A stretch of 64,000 nt of DNA from Pseudostreptobacillus hongkongensis (lineage in GTDB: Bacteria; Fusobacteriota; Fusobacteriia; Fusobacteriales; Leptotrichiaceae): NCBI RefSeq assembly GCF_001559795.1, contig NZ_LOHY01000088.1:1-64000 (forward strand). The letters run 5' to 3'. Below, one piece after another: positions 8,613 to 17,170 of the stretch (within the stretch, counting starts at the first letter, position 1; every line of letters starts with the position of its first letter). The translations under genes and the position numbers were made by a program. The notes under the pieces were generated by a model. It was not told where the DNA came from. It saw nothing but the letters and a program-made list of their open reading frames with translations, and made no database searches.

Positions 8613-9530
8613 ATGAGTAAAGCATTGGTTGTAGGTAGTTTAAATATGGATATTACTACAAAAGTAGATAATCTTCCTAAACTTGGAGAAACTATTTTTG
8701 GTCATTCTTTTTATAAAAGTTGTGGTGGTAAAGGTGCAAATCAAGCTGTAGCCATATCTAAACTTGGAATGGAAACAGAAATACTAGGTATGGTTGGTAG
8801 AGATTCTGATGGTAAAGAATTAATACAAAATTTAGAAAAATATAGCGTTAAATCAAGAGTTTTAGAAAGTGATACACCTACTGGACGTGCAATTATTACT
8901 GTTGATAAAAATGGTGATAATAATATTATAGTTATACCTGGAAGTAATTTAGATTTAAATAAAAATGATATAGATAATAATATTAACTTTATAGAAGATT
9001 CTGATGTAGTTGTATTTCAAAATGAAATTAAACTTGAAACTATAGAATATGCCTTACTTAAATCTAAAGAATTGAATAAAATTACTGTATTTAATCCAGC
9101 ACCAGCTACGAAATTAAATAAAAGTATATTTGAAAATACGGATTATTTAGTTGTTAATGAAACTGAACTTGAAGTAGTTTTTGAAGTTAGTATAAATGAA
9201 GTAAATTTTGAAGAAAAAATTATGGATATAAAGAGAAAAAATAATATTAGTAATATAATATTAACTATGGGAGATAAGGGGGCATATTTATTTGATGATA
9301 AATATATACATTATCCACCAAAGAAAGTTAAAGCTATAGATTCAACGGCAGCTGGAGATTCATTTATAGGTGCTTTTGTTAAAAAATTAATTGAAACTAA
9401 TGATAAAGATTATGCTATGAAATATGCAACTTGTGTATCTGCTATAGTCGTAACAAGAAAAGGAGCGCAAGATTCTATACCTACAGAAATAGAGATAGAA
9501 AATATAATTAAAGAGAATAACTGGATATAA
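8613..9530 (+). CDS. rbsK: Ribokinase
   Basis: PfkB-family sugar kinase that phosphorylates ribose at O5 using ATP. 305 aa, normal length. Residues 1-60 hold the GSLNMDI start and the GGKGANQA substrate signature; the C-terminal DSTAAGDSFIGAFV (about 247-260) has the catalytic Asp and anion hole of the second PfkB signature. No ribose transporter gene lies nearby, so ribose likely comes from nucleoside turnover or a remote importer. ATG is preceded by AAGGAGA. A terminator follows immediately. Another PfkB sugar specificity (for example deoxyribose) is possible. Confidence 0.9.
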   Translation: MSKALVVGSLNMDITTKVDNLPKLGETIFGHSFYKSCGGKGANQAVAISKLGMETEILGMVGRDSDGKELIQNLEKYSVKSRVLESDTPTGRAIITVDKNGDNNIIVIPGSNLDLNKNDIDNNINFIEDSDVVVFQNEIKLETIEYALLKSKELNKITVFNPAPATKLNKSIFENTDYLVVNETELEVVFEVSINEVNFEEKIMDIKRKNNISNIILTMGDKGAYLFDDKYIHYPPKKVKAIDSTAAGDSFIGAFVKKLIETNDKDYAMKYATCVSAIVVTRKGAQDSIPTEIEIENIIKENNWI

Positions 9531-9535
9531 TTAAT

Positions 9536-9579
9536 AAGACTAATTTTTATGTTTATTAAAAGTTAGTCTTTTTATTTTT
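9536..9579 (+). terminator. Rho-independent terminator after rbsK
   Basis: AAGACTAA (9536-9543) pairs with TTAGTCTT (9563-9570), extended partly inward, followed by a T-rich tail. Confidence 0.85.
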
Positions 9580-9641
9580 AAAAAACAATTTGCAAAATAA
9601 TTAAAAAAATAACATTTTAATGAAAATAAAAGGATTTAGAC

Positions 9642-9672
9642 TTGAAAATTAATGGGGGGGGGGTGGTATAAT
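9642..9672 (+). promoter_or_regulatory. Promoter with a G10 tract in the spacer (likely phase-variable)
   Basis: TTGAAA at 9642-9647 and TATAAT at 9667-9672, preceded by TG in extended -10 position, are separated by 19 bases. Ten of the spacer bases are an uninterrupted G run (9654-9663). Slipped-strand changes in the run would alter the spacer; loss of two G would give the optimal 17. Drives the trimeric autotransporter gene at 9701. Confidence 0.85.
9654..9663 (+). repeat. Homopolymeric G10 tract
   Basis: Ten consecutive G in a very A+T-rich genome, by far the longest G run in the window. It lies between the -35 and -10 boxes, outside the expected transcript. Confidence 0.97.
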
Positions 9673-9700
9673 ATGGGTAAATTTAGGAGGAGTGTTAAAT

Positions 9701-11944
9701 ATGAAAATCAATAAAAAAATTATTTTTTCGTTAATTTTTTGTTCGATAATTTCTTTAGGAGCAAAGGCGATACCTGATGATGGTATGATTTATCTAGACG
9801 TTGATGGAAACGTACTAGTAAAAGCAGATGATAATAAGTATTATAAACCATCTAGTTTTGATGCAAGTGGAAATGTAAAAGCTGGTGAAACAGAAGTGAC
9901 ACTTTCTAGATCTTTAAATGCAACAGCTAAAGTACCAGACTATATCCTTAATGGTAACCATACAGGACCTAACTCTATTGCAATAGGACTTAGTTCTAAT
10001 TCAGATGGTGATTCGAGTATAGCAGTAGGTAATCATGCACAAATTGCAACTGAGAATACAACATTAACAAGTATAGCTATAGGAAATAATGCTTATGTAT
10101 TAAATAGAGTAGGGAGGCAAGAACGTACGTTTAGTTTTATACCTGACCCTACAAAAGTGGCTGGAGGAATAGCTATAGGAGCTAATACTTCTGCTAGTTC
10201 TGGAACTACAGATATAGGAAATAAGACATATACAGGAGCTATGGGAGGACTTACTTCACTTGGTTGGGCAGATACTAAAGTTAAAATGGTAAATATGACT
10301 ACAGTAGGATCTAATAGCTATACTAAAGGTTTTTTTGCTAATATATTTGGTACTTATTCTATAATGACTGGAAATTTTGATGAAAGTGGTTTTTTTAATT
10401 CAATTTCTTATGGTGGACAAAACTTTGGAGCTTTAATAAATGGATCATTTAATAGTATACGTTCAAAAGGTCATGGTGGAACAAGTGGGGTAGCTAATAG
10501 TATAGTTGGTATAGGAAATATTGCTGAAAATTCAAACGGGTCTTTAATATTTGGAGCAGGTAATAAGATAACTAACTCAATCGTTAGTATAACTTCATTT
10601 AGTGCTGAAAGTAATGTAGATAAAATGGTTGATAAAATTCAAAGTGCAGTAAGAAAGGCGAATAGTGGAGGATCAACTCTAGCATTTGGTGGAGGAAACA
10701 CTGCAGATTATACAAGATTAACTTCAATAATTGGGGTTAATAATACATTAACAGGTACTGAAAATGATAAAAGTGTACAAAATAGTGTAACAGGATATAG
10801 AAATACTCTTACAAATTCTAGTAATACTAATCTAATAGGAAGCGACAACACTATTACTTTTGGAAAACAAAATACTATCTTTGGAGACAATCATCTATTA
10901 AAAGGAACAGCTGCTGAAAAAGCAACAGGAAACATATTGATAGGATTTAATAGTGAAAAGAAAGAAGATAGAGTAAAAGCAAGTGCAAAAGATATAGTAT
11001 CTATAGGAAATGACATAGAAGCTTCATTAGATCATTCAGTATACCTAGGAAATTTAAGTAAAAATCCTGAAAGTAATAGAAGTAAATTAATGGATGCTTA
11101 TGCAACAGAAAAAATATTAGGAACAACATTAAATTTTGCAGGATCAACACCTTATGGAATAGTATCTATAGGAAGTGAAGGGAAGGAAAGAAGACTAACA
11201 AATGTAGCAAGTGGATTTATAGATGCAAATTCAACAGATGCAATAAATGGATCACAACTATATGCAGTAACAAACTTATTAAGTAAAGGATTTAATGTAA
11301 AAATAGGAGAAAAGACATATAAATTTAGCTTAGGAGATACATTAGAAATAAAAGGTAATGAACCTATAAAAGTAGAAGATAAAGGAACAACAGCACCAGA
11401 GGTAGCATCAAATACTACAACACCAACAGTTACAACAACACCAGGTACAAATCCAGGAACAACTACACCAACGAGTGAAGAAAGTAAGAAAGTAGTGGCA
11501 GATATATCAGTAGATTTAAAAGATTATTATAAAAAAGATGAAGCTGATAATAGATTTAAGAAAGTAGAAGATAATGTAGATAATAATACAACAAATATAG
11601 GGGTTGCATTAGAAGGTGTAAGTGGAGCAATGGCAATGGCAAGTTTACCACAAATAAATGATAGAAGTGCAAAGAGATTTAATATAGCAACAGGATATGC
11701 AACATATGGAGGGACACATTCATTTGCATTAGGACTAAGTGGAGTAAATAAAGAAGGAAACTTGGTGTATAAGGCAAGTGGAAGTTTAAGTTCGAAAGGA
11801 AAAGTAGGATTTGCAGTAGGACTAGGATATCAATTTATTGATAAAGATGAAGTAAATGAAATTGATCTTTTAAGAAAAGAAAATCAAGAATTAAAAGAAA
11901 GATTAGAAAATATTGAAAAATATTTGAAAGTTAACAATAAATAA
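9701..11944 (+). CDS. Trimeric autotransporter adhesin (YadA-like)
   Basis: Outer-membrane adhesin of 747 aa, type Vc secretion. Signal peptide residues 1-22 ending GAKA. Head region about 80-475 with YadA-type repeats such as NSIAIGLSSNSDGDSSIAVGNHA and TSIAIGNNA. A neck/stalk motif of the form NVASGFIDANSTDAINGSQLYAVTNLL lies near 500-526. A Thr/Pro-rich linker follows (about 560-600), then the membrane anchor from about 635 (GVSGAMAMASLPQ through FAVGLGYQF). Unusually, about 35 residues follow the last barrel strand and are rich in heptad Leu (LLRKENQELKERLENIEKYL), a predicted periplasmic coiled coil. AGGAGG at 9685-9690 selects ATG 9701 over an in-frame GTG at 9692. Transcribed alone, between its G-tract promoter and a terminator. 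Binding partner unknown. Confidence 0.92.
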   Translation: MKINKKIIFSLIFCSIISLGAKAIPDDGMIYLDVDGNVLVKADDNKYYKPSSFDASGNVKAGETEVTLSRSLNATAKVPDYILNGNHTGPNSIAIGLSSNSDGDSSIAVGNHAQIATENTTLTSIAIGNNAYVLNRVGRQERTFSFIPDPTKVAGGIAIGANTSASSGTTDIGNKTYTGAMGGLTSLGWADTKVKMVNMTTVGSNSYTKGFFANIFGTYSIMTGNFDESGFFNSISYGGQNFGALINGSFNSIRSKGHGGTSGVANSIVGIGNIAENSNGSLIFGAGNKITNSIVSITSFSAESNVDKMVDKIQSAVRKANSGGSTLAFGGGNTADYTRLTSIIGVNNTLTGTENDKSVQNSVTGYRNTLTNSSNTNLIGSDNTITFGKQNTIFGDNHLLKGTAAEKATGNILIGFNSEKKEDRVKASAKDIVSIGNDIEASLDHSVYLGNLSKNPESNRSKLMDAYATEKILGTTLNFAGSTPYGIVSIGSEGKERRLTNVASGFIDANSTDAINGSQLYAVTNLLSKGFNVKIGEKTYKFSLGDTLEIKGNEPIKVEDKGTTAPEVASNTTTPTVTTTPGTNPGTTTPTSEESKKVVADISVDLKDYYKKDEADNRFKKVEDNVDNNTTNIGVALEGVSGAMAMASLPQINDRSAKRFNIATGYATYGGTHSFALGLSGVNKEGNLVYKASGSLSSKGKVGFAVGLGYQFIDKDEVNEIDLLRKENQELKERLENIEKYLKVNNK

Positions 11945-11955
11945 TTTAAATGTAG

Positions 11956-11987
11956 ATGGAGAGTAGAATTTACTATTCTCCATTTTT
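11956..11987 (+). terminator. Rho-independent terminator after the adhesin gene
   Basis: ATGGAGAGTAG (11956-11966) pairs with CTATTCTCCAT (11973-11983) with one G-T pair, then a T run. Confidence 0.87.
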
Positions 11988-12016
11988 ATATTTTTAAAAA
12001 ATTAATATTTTTATAC

Positions 12017-12044
12017 TTGACTTTTTTTGTTTTCAAGGTAATAT
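12017..12044 (+). promoter_or_regulatory. Promoter of the yhf/php operon
   Basis: TTGACT at 12017-12022, 16-base spacer, TAATAT at 12039-12044. An A-rich dyad (TTCA-N6-TGAA, 12055-12068) lies just downstream, within the expected leader. Confidence 0.65.
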
Positions 12045-12053
12045 ATATTAAGA

Positions 12054-12070
12054 ATTCAAAAAAATGAAAA
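12054..12070 (+). repeat. 17-bp direct repeat, copy 1 (candidate operator)
   Basis: ATTCAAAAAAATGAAAA, identical to 13003-13019. The core TTCA-N6-TGAA is an inverted repeat. The two copies flank yhfZ, whose product is a DNA-binding regulator. Confidence 0.5.
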
Positions 12071-12079
12071 GTGGTTATT

Positions 12080-12985
12080 ATGGAAAATATTAGAATAATA
12101 AATAAAGTAGAAATTGCACTAATACATATTTCAAGAGATATATTAACTTTACATATTGGTGATAAGGTAAATCCTGTTAAATATTATTCTGAGATTTTAG
12201 GTTTATCAGTTGGAACCGTACAGAAAGCATTTGATATATTAGAAAATGAAGAAGTTATACGTTTATCTAAAAAAGGTGCTTTTGGTAAAAATGTTGAATA
12301 TATGAATAAAGAAAAATTAATTAAAAAAGCTGATTTAAAATCTATAGTTGGAGTTATGCCTCTTCCTTATTCTAAAAGATATGAGGGACTTGCAACTGCT
12401 ATTAAATCTGCATTTGAAAGTTATGGAATAAATTTTTATTTTGCATATATGCAAGGATCTAGAGTAAGACTTAAATTATTAAAAGAAGGTATTTATGATT
12501 TTGCCATAATGTCTAATCTTGCTTATTTAAATTCTAATGATAAAGAAATTAAAAAGATAATTAGTTTAGGAAATGAAAGTTATGTTTCTAAACATGTACT
12601 TTTATCGGTTAATGATAATAGTAGAAAGTTAAGAGTAGGAATAGATAAAAATTCAGAAGATCAGTCTTTTTTATCTAGTAAGTATTATGAAAATAATAAA
12701 TGTGATTTTATACAAGTTAATTCAGATAGTATAATTAGTAATTTAAAAAATAATATAATTGATCAGGCAATTTTAAGTATAGATGAATTAGAAGAAAATT
12801 ATTATGAAGGCATAAATATTAAGGATATAGATATTAAAGAAAAAGAACTTGCAAATATTGCTGTACTTGTATCTAAAAAAGGAAATACATTAATAGAAAG
12901 TCTTCTAAAGGAAATAATTAATACAAGTGAAATAAAAGCAATACAAGAAAAGGTTTTAAAAAAAGAAATGTTACCAAGGTACTAA
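12080..12985 (+). CDS. yhfZ: YhfZ-like transcriptional regulator
   Basis: Cytoplasmic regulator of 301 aa. Residues about 1-75 form a winged helix like the GntR class (SRDILTLHIGDKVNPVKYYSEILGLSVGTVQKAFDILENEEVIRLSKKGAFGKNV). Residues about 90-300 resemble a periplasmic-binding-protein-like ligand domain (VGVMPLPYSKRYEGLATAIKSAFE). This layout matches YhfZ of the Escherichia coli yhf cluster, and the downstream genes confirm it. It heads a nine-gene operon and probably controls it in response to a pathway metabolite. ATG 12080 is preferred; an in-frame GTG at 12071 is possible. The ribosome site is weak, which suits a low-abundance regulator. Confidence 0.8.
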   Translation: MENIRIINKVEIALIHISRDILTLHIGDKVNPVKYYSEILGLSVGTVQKAFDILENEEVIRLSKKGAFGKNVEYMNKEKLIKKADLKSIVGVMPLPYSKRYEGLATAIKSAFESYGINFYFAYMQGSRVRLKLLKEGIYDFAIMSNLAYLNSNDKEIKKIISLGNESYVSKHVLLSVNDNSRKLRVGIDKNSEDQSFLSSKYYENNKCDFIQVNSDSIISNLKNNIIDQAILSIDELEENYYEGINIKDIDIKEKELANIAVLVSKKGNTLIESLLKEIINTSEIKAIQEKVLKKEMLPRY

Positions 12986-13002
12986 AAATTTTTAAATCAA
13001 AT

Positions 13003-13019
13003 ATTCAAAAAAATGAAAA
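13003..13019 (+). repeat. 17-bp direct repeat, copy 2 (candidate operator)
   Basis: Same 17 bases as 12054-12070, lying between yhfZ and yhfY. A regulator bound here could separate control of yhfZ from the catabolic genes. Confidence 0.45.
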
Positions 13020-13030
13020 ATGGAGGAGAA

Positions 13031-13399
13031 GTGGAGAAGTTAAGTTTTAGATTAAGTTTATTAAAAGATAGTGGAGTAATAGATCAAGATAAATATGATA
13101 AATTACAAAGTATAATTAGTTATTTTAAAGAAAAAGAAAATATAGTTATGACTGATGATAATTCATCAAGTTTTATAACTCATATTTCTATGGTTTTAAA
13201 TAGGATAGAAAAAAATGAAAAAATCGAATCACTTGGTGAAGATGAATTAAATGATTTGATGGATTTTAATAGTTTTGAAAAAGCGAATAATATACTTTCA
13301 GATTTAGAACTTAGTATATTTGGGAAATTACCTGAATATGAAAAAGGATATATATTAGCACATTTAATAAATTTATTGGAAGGAGTAAATAATATATGA
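13031..13399 (+). CDS. yhfY: YhfY-like PRD-domain protein
   Basis: Small helical protein (122 aa) matching YhfY, which is a single PTS-regulation-domain (PRD) fold. Visible features are SRLSL-like helix starts, SFITHISMVLNRIEKNE (about residues 44-60; the conserved PRD His is in THIS) and the final helix EYEKGYILAHLINLLEGV. It lacks a DNA-binding domain, so it may modulate YhfZ or another partner. GTG 13031 is chosen because GGAGGAGAA lies just before it; an ATG at 13013 is in frame but would place the ribosome site inside the gene. The stop overlaps yhfU by four bases (ATGA). Confidence 0.7.
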   Translation: MEKLSFRLSLLKDSGVIDQDKYDKLQSIISYFKEKENIVMTDDNSSSFITHISMVLNRIEKNEKIESLGEDELNDLMDFNSFEKANNILSDLELSIFGKLPEYEKGYILAHLINLLEGVNNI

Positions 13400-13749
13400 A
13401 GATTGTAGTTGGTGGACAAATTGACAAAGAAATGGTAAAAGAAGTGTTACTTAAAGAATTCCCATCAGCAGATATAGATATTAAAAGTGATATAGATGCT
13501 GCTATGGCTATGAAATTAGGTAAATATGATTATTATTTTGGTGCATGTAATACAGGTGGAGGAGGAGCTCTTGCTATGGCAATTGCAATACTTGGTGCAG
13601 ATAAATGCTTGACAGTTGCAATGCCAGGTAATATTCTTTCTGAAGCTGATGTTGAAAAAGGAATAAAAGAAGGTAAGATTGCTTTTGGATTTACTCCATA
13701 TGCAGCTAATCAAAGTATAGAAATGATTAAAAAATATATAGGAGGATAG
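13396..13749 (+). CDS. yhfU: YhfU-like protein (DUF2620)
   Basis: Soluble 117-aa protein of the DUF2620 family. It has the recognisable glycine-rich segment YYFGACNTGGGGALAMAIAILGADKCLTVAMPG (about residues 48-80), which resembles phosphate- or nucleotide-binding loops. In the yhf cluster it sits next to the membrane protein YhfT, as here (two bases apart), so it may be a cytoplasmic component of that transporter, much as small soluble PTS subunits are. That link is inferred. Translationally coupled to yhfY. Confidence 0.8.
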   Translation: MKIVVGGQIDKEMVKEVLLKEFPSADIDIKSDIDAAMAMKLGKYDYYFGACNTGGGGALAMAIAILGADKCLTVAMPGNILSEADVEKGIKEGKIAFGFTPYAANQSIEMIKKYIGG

Positions 13750-13751
13750 AC

Positions 13752-15056
13752 ATGATTAATTATGTTGTTATGGCATTACTAGCTGGACTTGCATCAGTTT
13801 TAGCTAATCAAGGTATTGCGGTATTTAATGATGGTTTAAGACCTTTAATTCCTGAAAATTTAGAAGGTAGACTTGATAGAAAAGCGTTATCTGCAACAAG
13901 TTTTGCTTTAAGTTTTGGGTTAGTTATTGGATTTGGTATACCATTTTCTATAGGGAAAACAATAATTCTTATCCACAGTATTTTACTTGGAACAGATATT
14001 ATAGGTACAGTATTTCCTAAGAATGAAAAAGGTATAGTTGGTTCTGCTATTGTTGGTGGTATTTATGGAATGGGACTTGTAGCAGGATTACAATTTATTG
14101 TAGATTTATTTGATAAATTACCAGTTAATTTCTTGAAACATTTATCTACTATGGGAAGCCCAATTATAGTGGCATTTGCTGTATTCCCAGTATTAGTAAT
14201 AGGTTATCAATATGGAGTTAAAAAAGGTATTTTCTCTTTAATATGTGTATTAATTTCAAGACAAGTAATATCAGTTTTTGGTAAGTTTACTTTAGGAAGT
14301 TTAGCTATTAGCTTAAATGCTGATGGTATAGCATTATTAGTTGGTGTAGTTATAATGCTTGTATTTGCAATAACTGATAAGACTGAAAGTACTAATGCTA
14401 ATGCAGCACTTCTTGGAATATTCTCTGAAAGAGTTGCAAAAGTTAAAAAGAATATATTAATTCTTTCTGTTATGGGTGGTTTAGTTTCTGCAGCAGTTAG
14501 TCTTGGAATGCTTGCAGGAGATCCTATTTCACTTAATTTACTTGCTGAAGGTAAAGCAGCAGATGCAGGACTTGTAGCTTTAGCTAGAACTATAGGGTTT
14601 ATACCACTTGTAGCAACTACTGCAATTACAACTGGTGTATACGGCCCAACTGGATTAACATTTGTATTTGTTATAGGTATATTTGTTAAAAATCCTATAC
14701 TTGCATTTATATTAGGAGCTCTAACTTTATCTCTTGAAATACTTTTATTAGAAAGAATTGCAAAATTATTAGATAGATTCCCAGGAATTAAAGCATGTGG
14801 AGATCAAATAAGAACTAGTATGACAAAAGTACTTGAAGTAGCTTTACTTGTTGGTTCAATGGTAGCTTGTAATAATATGGCAGATGGAAATGGTTTAGGT
14901 TTCTTATTTGTTATAGGTGTATATTTATTAAATAAAGCATCTAAAAAACCACTTGTTGATATGGCAGTAGGACCTATAGCTACAATACTATTTGGAATAA
15001 TATTAAATATATTATACTTAATAAACTTATTTGTACCTGTAGTACCTGCAAGTTAG
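13752..15056 (+). CDS. yhfT: YhfT-like membrane transport protein
   Basis: Polytopic inner-membrane protein of 434 aa with about ten to twelve helices; conserved in yhf clusters and regarded as the transporter of the pathway. Notable stretches are NQGIAVFNDGLRPLIPENLEG (residues about 19-39), SFALSFGLVIGFGIPFSIGKTIILIHSILLGTDIIG, and ATTAITTGVYGPTGLTFVF (about 294-312). These Gly/Pro-rich re-entrant-like segments recall PTS IIC-type and other carriers. Substrate unknown. RBS GGAGG at 13740-13744 lies inside the end of yhfU. Eight bases separate it from php. Confidence 0.82.
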   Translation: MINYVVMALLAGLASVLANQGIAVFNDGLRPLIPENLEGRLDRKALSATSFALSFGLVIGFGIPFSIGKTIILIHSILLGTDIIGTVFPKNEKGIVGSAIVGGIYGMGLVAGLQFIVDLFDKLPVNFLKHLSTMGSPIIVAFAVFPVLVIGYQYGVKKGIFSLICVLISRQVISVFGKFTLGSLAISLNADGIALLVGVVIMLVFAITDKTESTNANAALLGIFSERVAKVKKNILILSVMGGLVSAAVSLGMLAGDPISLNLLAEGKAADAGLVALARTIGFIPLVATTAITTGVYGPTGLTFVFVIGIFVKNPILAFILGALTLSLEILLLERIAKLLDRFPGIKACGDQIRTSMTKVLEVALLVGSMVACNNMADGNGLGFLFVIGVYLLNKASKKPLVDMAVGPIATILFGIILNILYLINLFVPVVPAS

Positions 15057-15063
15057 GAGAAAT

Positions 15064-15945
15064 ATGTTAAAAGATGGATACACACTTATGCATGAGCATA
15101 TGTTTATTGATTTATCAGGGGTAAAAAACAATCTTGATTGTAGATTAGATTGTCTTGATGAGACTATAAATGAAATGAAAAAACTATACTCTAAAGGGGT
15201 AAGAAATATAACAGAAGTTACTAATATGGGTATGGGACGTGATGTTAATTATATTAAAAAAATCTCACAAGAAAGTGGAATTAATTTTATTTGTGCAACT
15301 GGATATTATAAAGAGCCATTTTTACCAGATTATGTAAAAGATACAACTGTAGATGAACTTGCAGAAATTATGATAAAAGATATAGAAATAGGTATAGATG
15401 GAAGTGATGTTAAAGCACAAATTATTGGAGAAATTGGAACAAGTAAAAATGAAATGACAGATCTTGAAAAGAAAGTTTTCTTAAGTGCGATAAAAGCACA
15501 TAAAAAAACAGGTGTTCCTATAACTACACATACTACACTTGGAACTTATGGTTTAGATCAAATAGAATTTTTTGAAGAAAATGGAGTTGATTTAAATAAG
15601 GTAGTTATAGGTCATGTAGATCTTAGTGGAGATATAGATTATGTTTTATCTATTCTTAAAAAAGGAGCTTATGTAGAATTTGACACTATAGGTAAAAATA
15701 ATTATCTATCAGATGATATTAGAGTTGATATGTTAAAAGTTATAGAAGAAAAAGGATATATAGATAGAGTATTTTTATCTTTAGATATAACTAGAAAATC
15801 TAATATGGAATATATGGGAGGTATAGGATATTCATATATATTTGATATATTTATACCTAAATTATTAGAAAAAGGACTAAGTAAAGAATCTATAGATAAG
15901 ATGCTTTATCATAATCCTAGAAGATTTTTTAATGTATCAGAATAG
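15064..15945 (+). CDS. php: Phosphotriesterase homology protein
   Basis: Amidohydrolase-superfamily metal hydrolase (293 aa) closely resembling E. coli Php. All binuclear-metal ligands are visible: His10 and His12 (HEH), Glu123 (GEIGTS, which replaces the carboxylated Lys of true phosphotriesterases), His156, His184 and Asp241 (SLDITRKS). Full length, cytoplasmic, no signal peptide. Its natural substrate is not established; lactone or ester hydrolysis is the usual suggestion for this subfamily. Lies between the yhfT transporter and an exported serine hydrolase in one tightly spaced operon. Confidence 0.92.
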   Translation: MLKDGYTLMHEHMFIDLSGVKNNLDCRLDCLDETINEMKKLYSKGVRNITEVTNMGMGRDVNYIKKISQESGINFICATGYYKEPFLPDYVKDTTVDELAEIMIKDIEIGIDGSDVKAQIIGEIGTSKNEMTDLEKKVFLSAIKAHKKTGVPITTHTTLGTYGLDQIEFFEENGVDLNKVVIGHVDLSGDIDYVLSILKKGAYVEFDTIGKNNYLSDDIRVDMLKVIEEKGYIDRVFLSLDITRKSNMEYMGGIGYSYIFDIFIPKLLEKGLSKESIDKMLYHNPRRFFNVSE

Positions 15946-15953
15946 GGGATTTT

Positions 15954-17162
15954 ATGAAGAAAATATTAAGTTTTTTAGCGTTATTTATATTTACAACTAT
16001 ATCGATGTCAGCAACTCTTAATGATATTGATACAGTTACAGAAAAATATGTTAAGGATAAAGTTATACCAGGATCTGTTGTTCTTGTTGCAAAAGATGGT
16101 AATATACTTTATTATAAAGCTCACGGGTATGCACAAGTTTTAGAAAACGGTGAAGAAAAAATTAGAGATATGAAAGAAGATACTATATTTGATCTTGCAT
16201 CACTTACTAAAATATTTGCAACAACTCAGGCTATAATGAAACTAAATTCTGAAGGTAAGTTAAATCTTGAAGATAAAGTTGTTAAATACATTCCTGAATT
16301 TGGTAAAAATGGTAAAGAGAATATTAAAATATATGATTTACTAACTCATACTTCAGGTCTTACTCCTTGGTTACCTATATATTACCATGCTAAAAATTCA
16401 AAAGAAACTTTAGAATATATATGTAATTTAGGGCTAGAATATCCTACAGGAACAGCTAGAAAATATAGTGATTTATCATTTATGACATTAGGTTTTATTG
16501 TTGAATCTATTACAAAACAAAAATTAAATGATTATGTTTTAAATGAAATATATATGCCTTTAGGATTGAAAAGAACTAGATTTTTACCTCTTGAAGTTTA
16601 TTCTAAAAATATGATAGCTTCAACAAGTCACGGAAATCCATTTGAAGAAAGAATGGTTAAGGATCCTAATTTTGGATATAAAATTGATGAAGACTTTAAT
16701 TCATTTAGATATTGGAGAAGAGATACATTAACTGGAAGTGTTAATGATGGTAATTCATATTATGCAAATAATGGAGTTGCAGGTCATGCTGGACTTTATT
16801 CAACAGCTTATGATCTATATCTATTAGGACAAGAATTATTGAATCCTAAAAAAATATATACAAAAGATGTTAGAGATAAATTTGTTTCAGTTCAAAGTAG
16901 TTTTGGACATGGATATGGATATGAAATAAATAGAGGTGGAGAAAAAAGTGGATACATGGGAATGTATTCTAATGAAAAATTTGTAGGTCATACAGGATTT
17001 ACAGGTACTCAAGTAGTTTATGATTTGGATAATAACATTCAAGTAATTATACTAACAAATAAACAAAATTATGGAACAAATGAAAATACACAATATAAAT
17101 CAACATGGCCATATGCAAGAGAAGTTATGAAAATAGTTGGTGAAGTATTGTATCAGAAATGA
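15954..17162 (+). CDS. Exported serine hydrolase of the beta-lactamase/esterase family
   Basis: Penicillin-binding-fold hydrolase of 402 aa with a signal peptide (residues 1-20, cleavage likely after SMSA), so it acts in the periplasm or outside. Catalytic motifs: Ser83 and Lys86 (SLTK), Tyr171 in the YSD position, and HTG near residue 344. The overall layout matches class C-like esterases and D-amino-acid peptidases (EstB, AmpC-related). It is embedded between php and yhfS, eight bases from each, so it belongs to the yhf pathway here, yet it is not part of the E. coli cluster. It may release the substrate taken up by YhfT. A role in antibiotic resistance is less likely in this context. Confidence 0.85.
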   Translation: MKKILSFLALFIFTTISMSATLNDIDTVTEKYVKDKVIPGSVVLVAKDGNILYYKAHGYAQVLENGEEKIRDMKEDTIFDLASLTKIFATTQAIMKLNSEGKLNLEDKVVKYIPEFGKNGKENIKIYDLLTHTSGLTPWLPIYYHAKNSKETLEYICNLGLEYPTGTARKYSDLSFMTLGFIVESITKQKLNDYVLNEIYMPLGLKRTRFLPLEVYSKNMIASTSHGNPFEERMVKDPNFGYKIDEDFNSFRYWRRDTLTGSVNDGNSYYANNGVAGHAGLYSTAYDLYLLGQELLNPKKIYTKDVRDKFVSVQSSFGHGYGYEINRGGEKSGYMGMYSNEKFVGHTGFTGTQVVYDLDNNIQVIILTNKQNYGTNENTQYKSTWPYAREVMKIVGEVLYQK

Positions 17163-17170
17163 GGTAAAAA

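Noticed and set aside
15954-17162. Antibiotic-resistance beta-lactamase
   Set aside because: The Tyr motif (YSD) and context within the yhf operon fit an esterase or peptidase better; no resistance gene partners are near.
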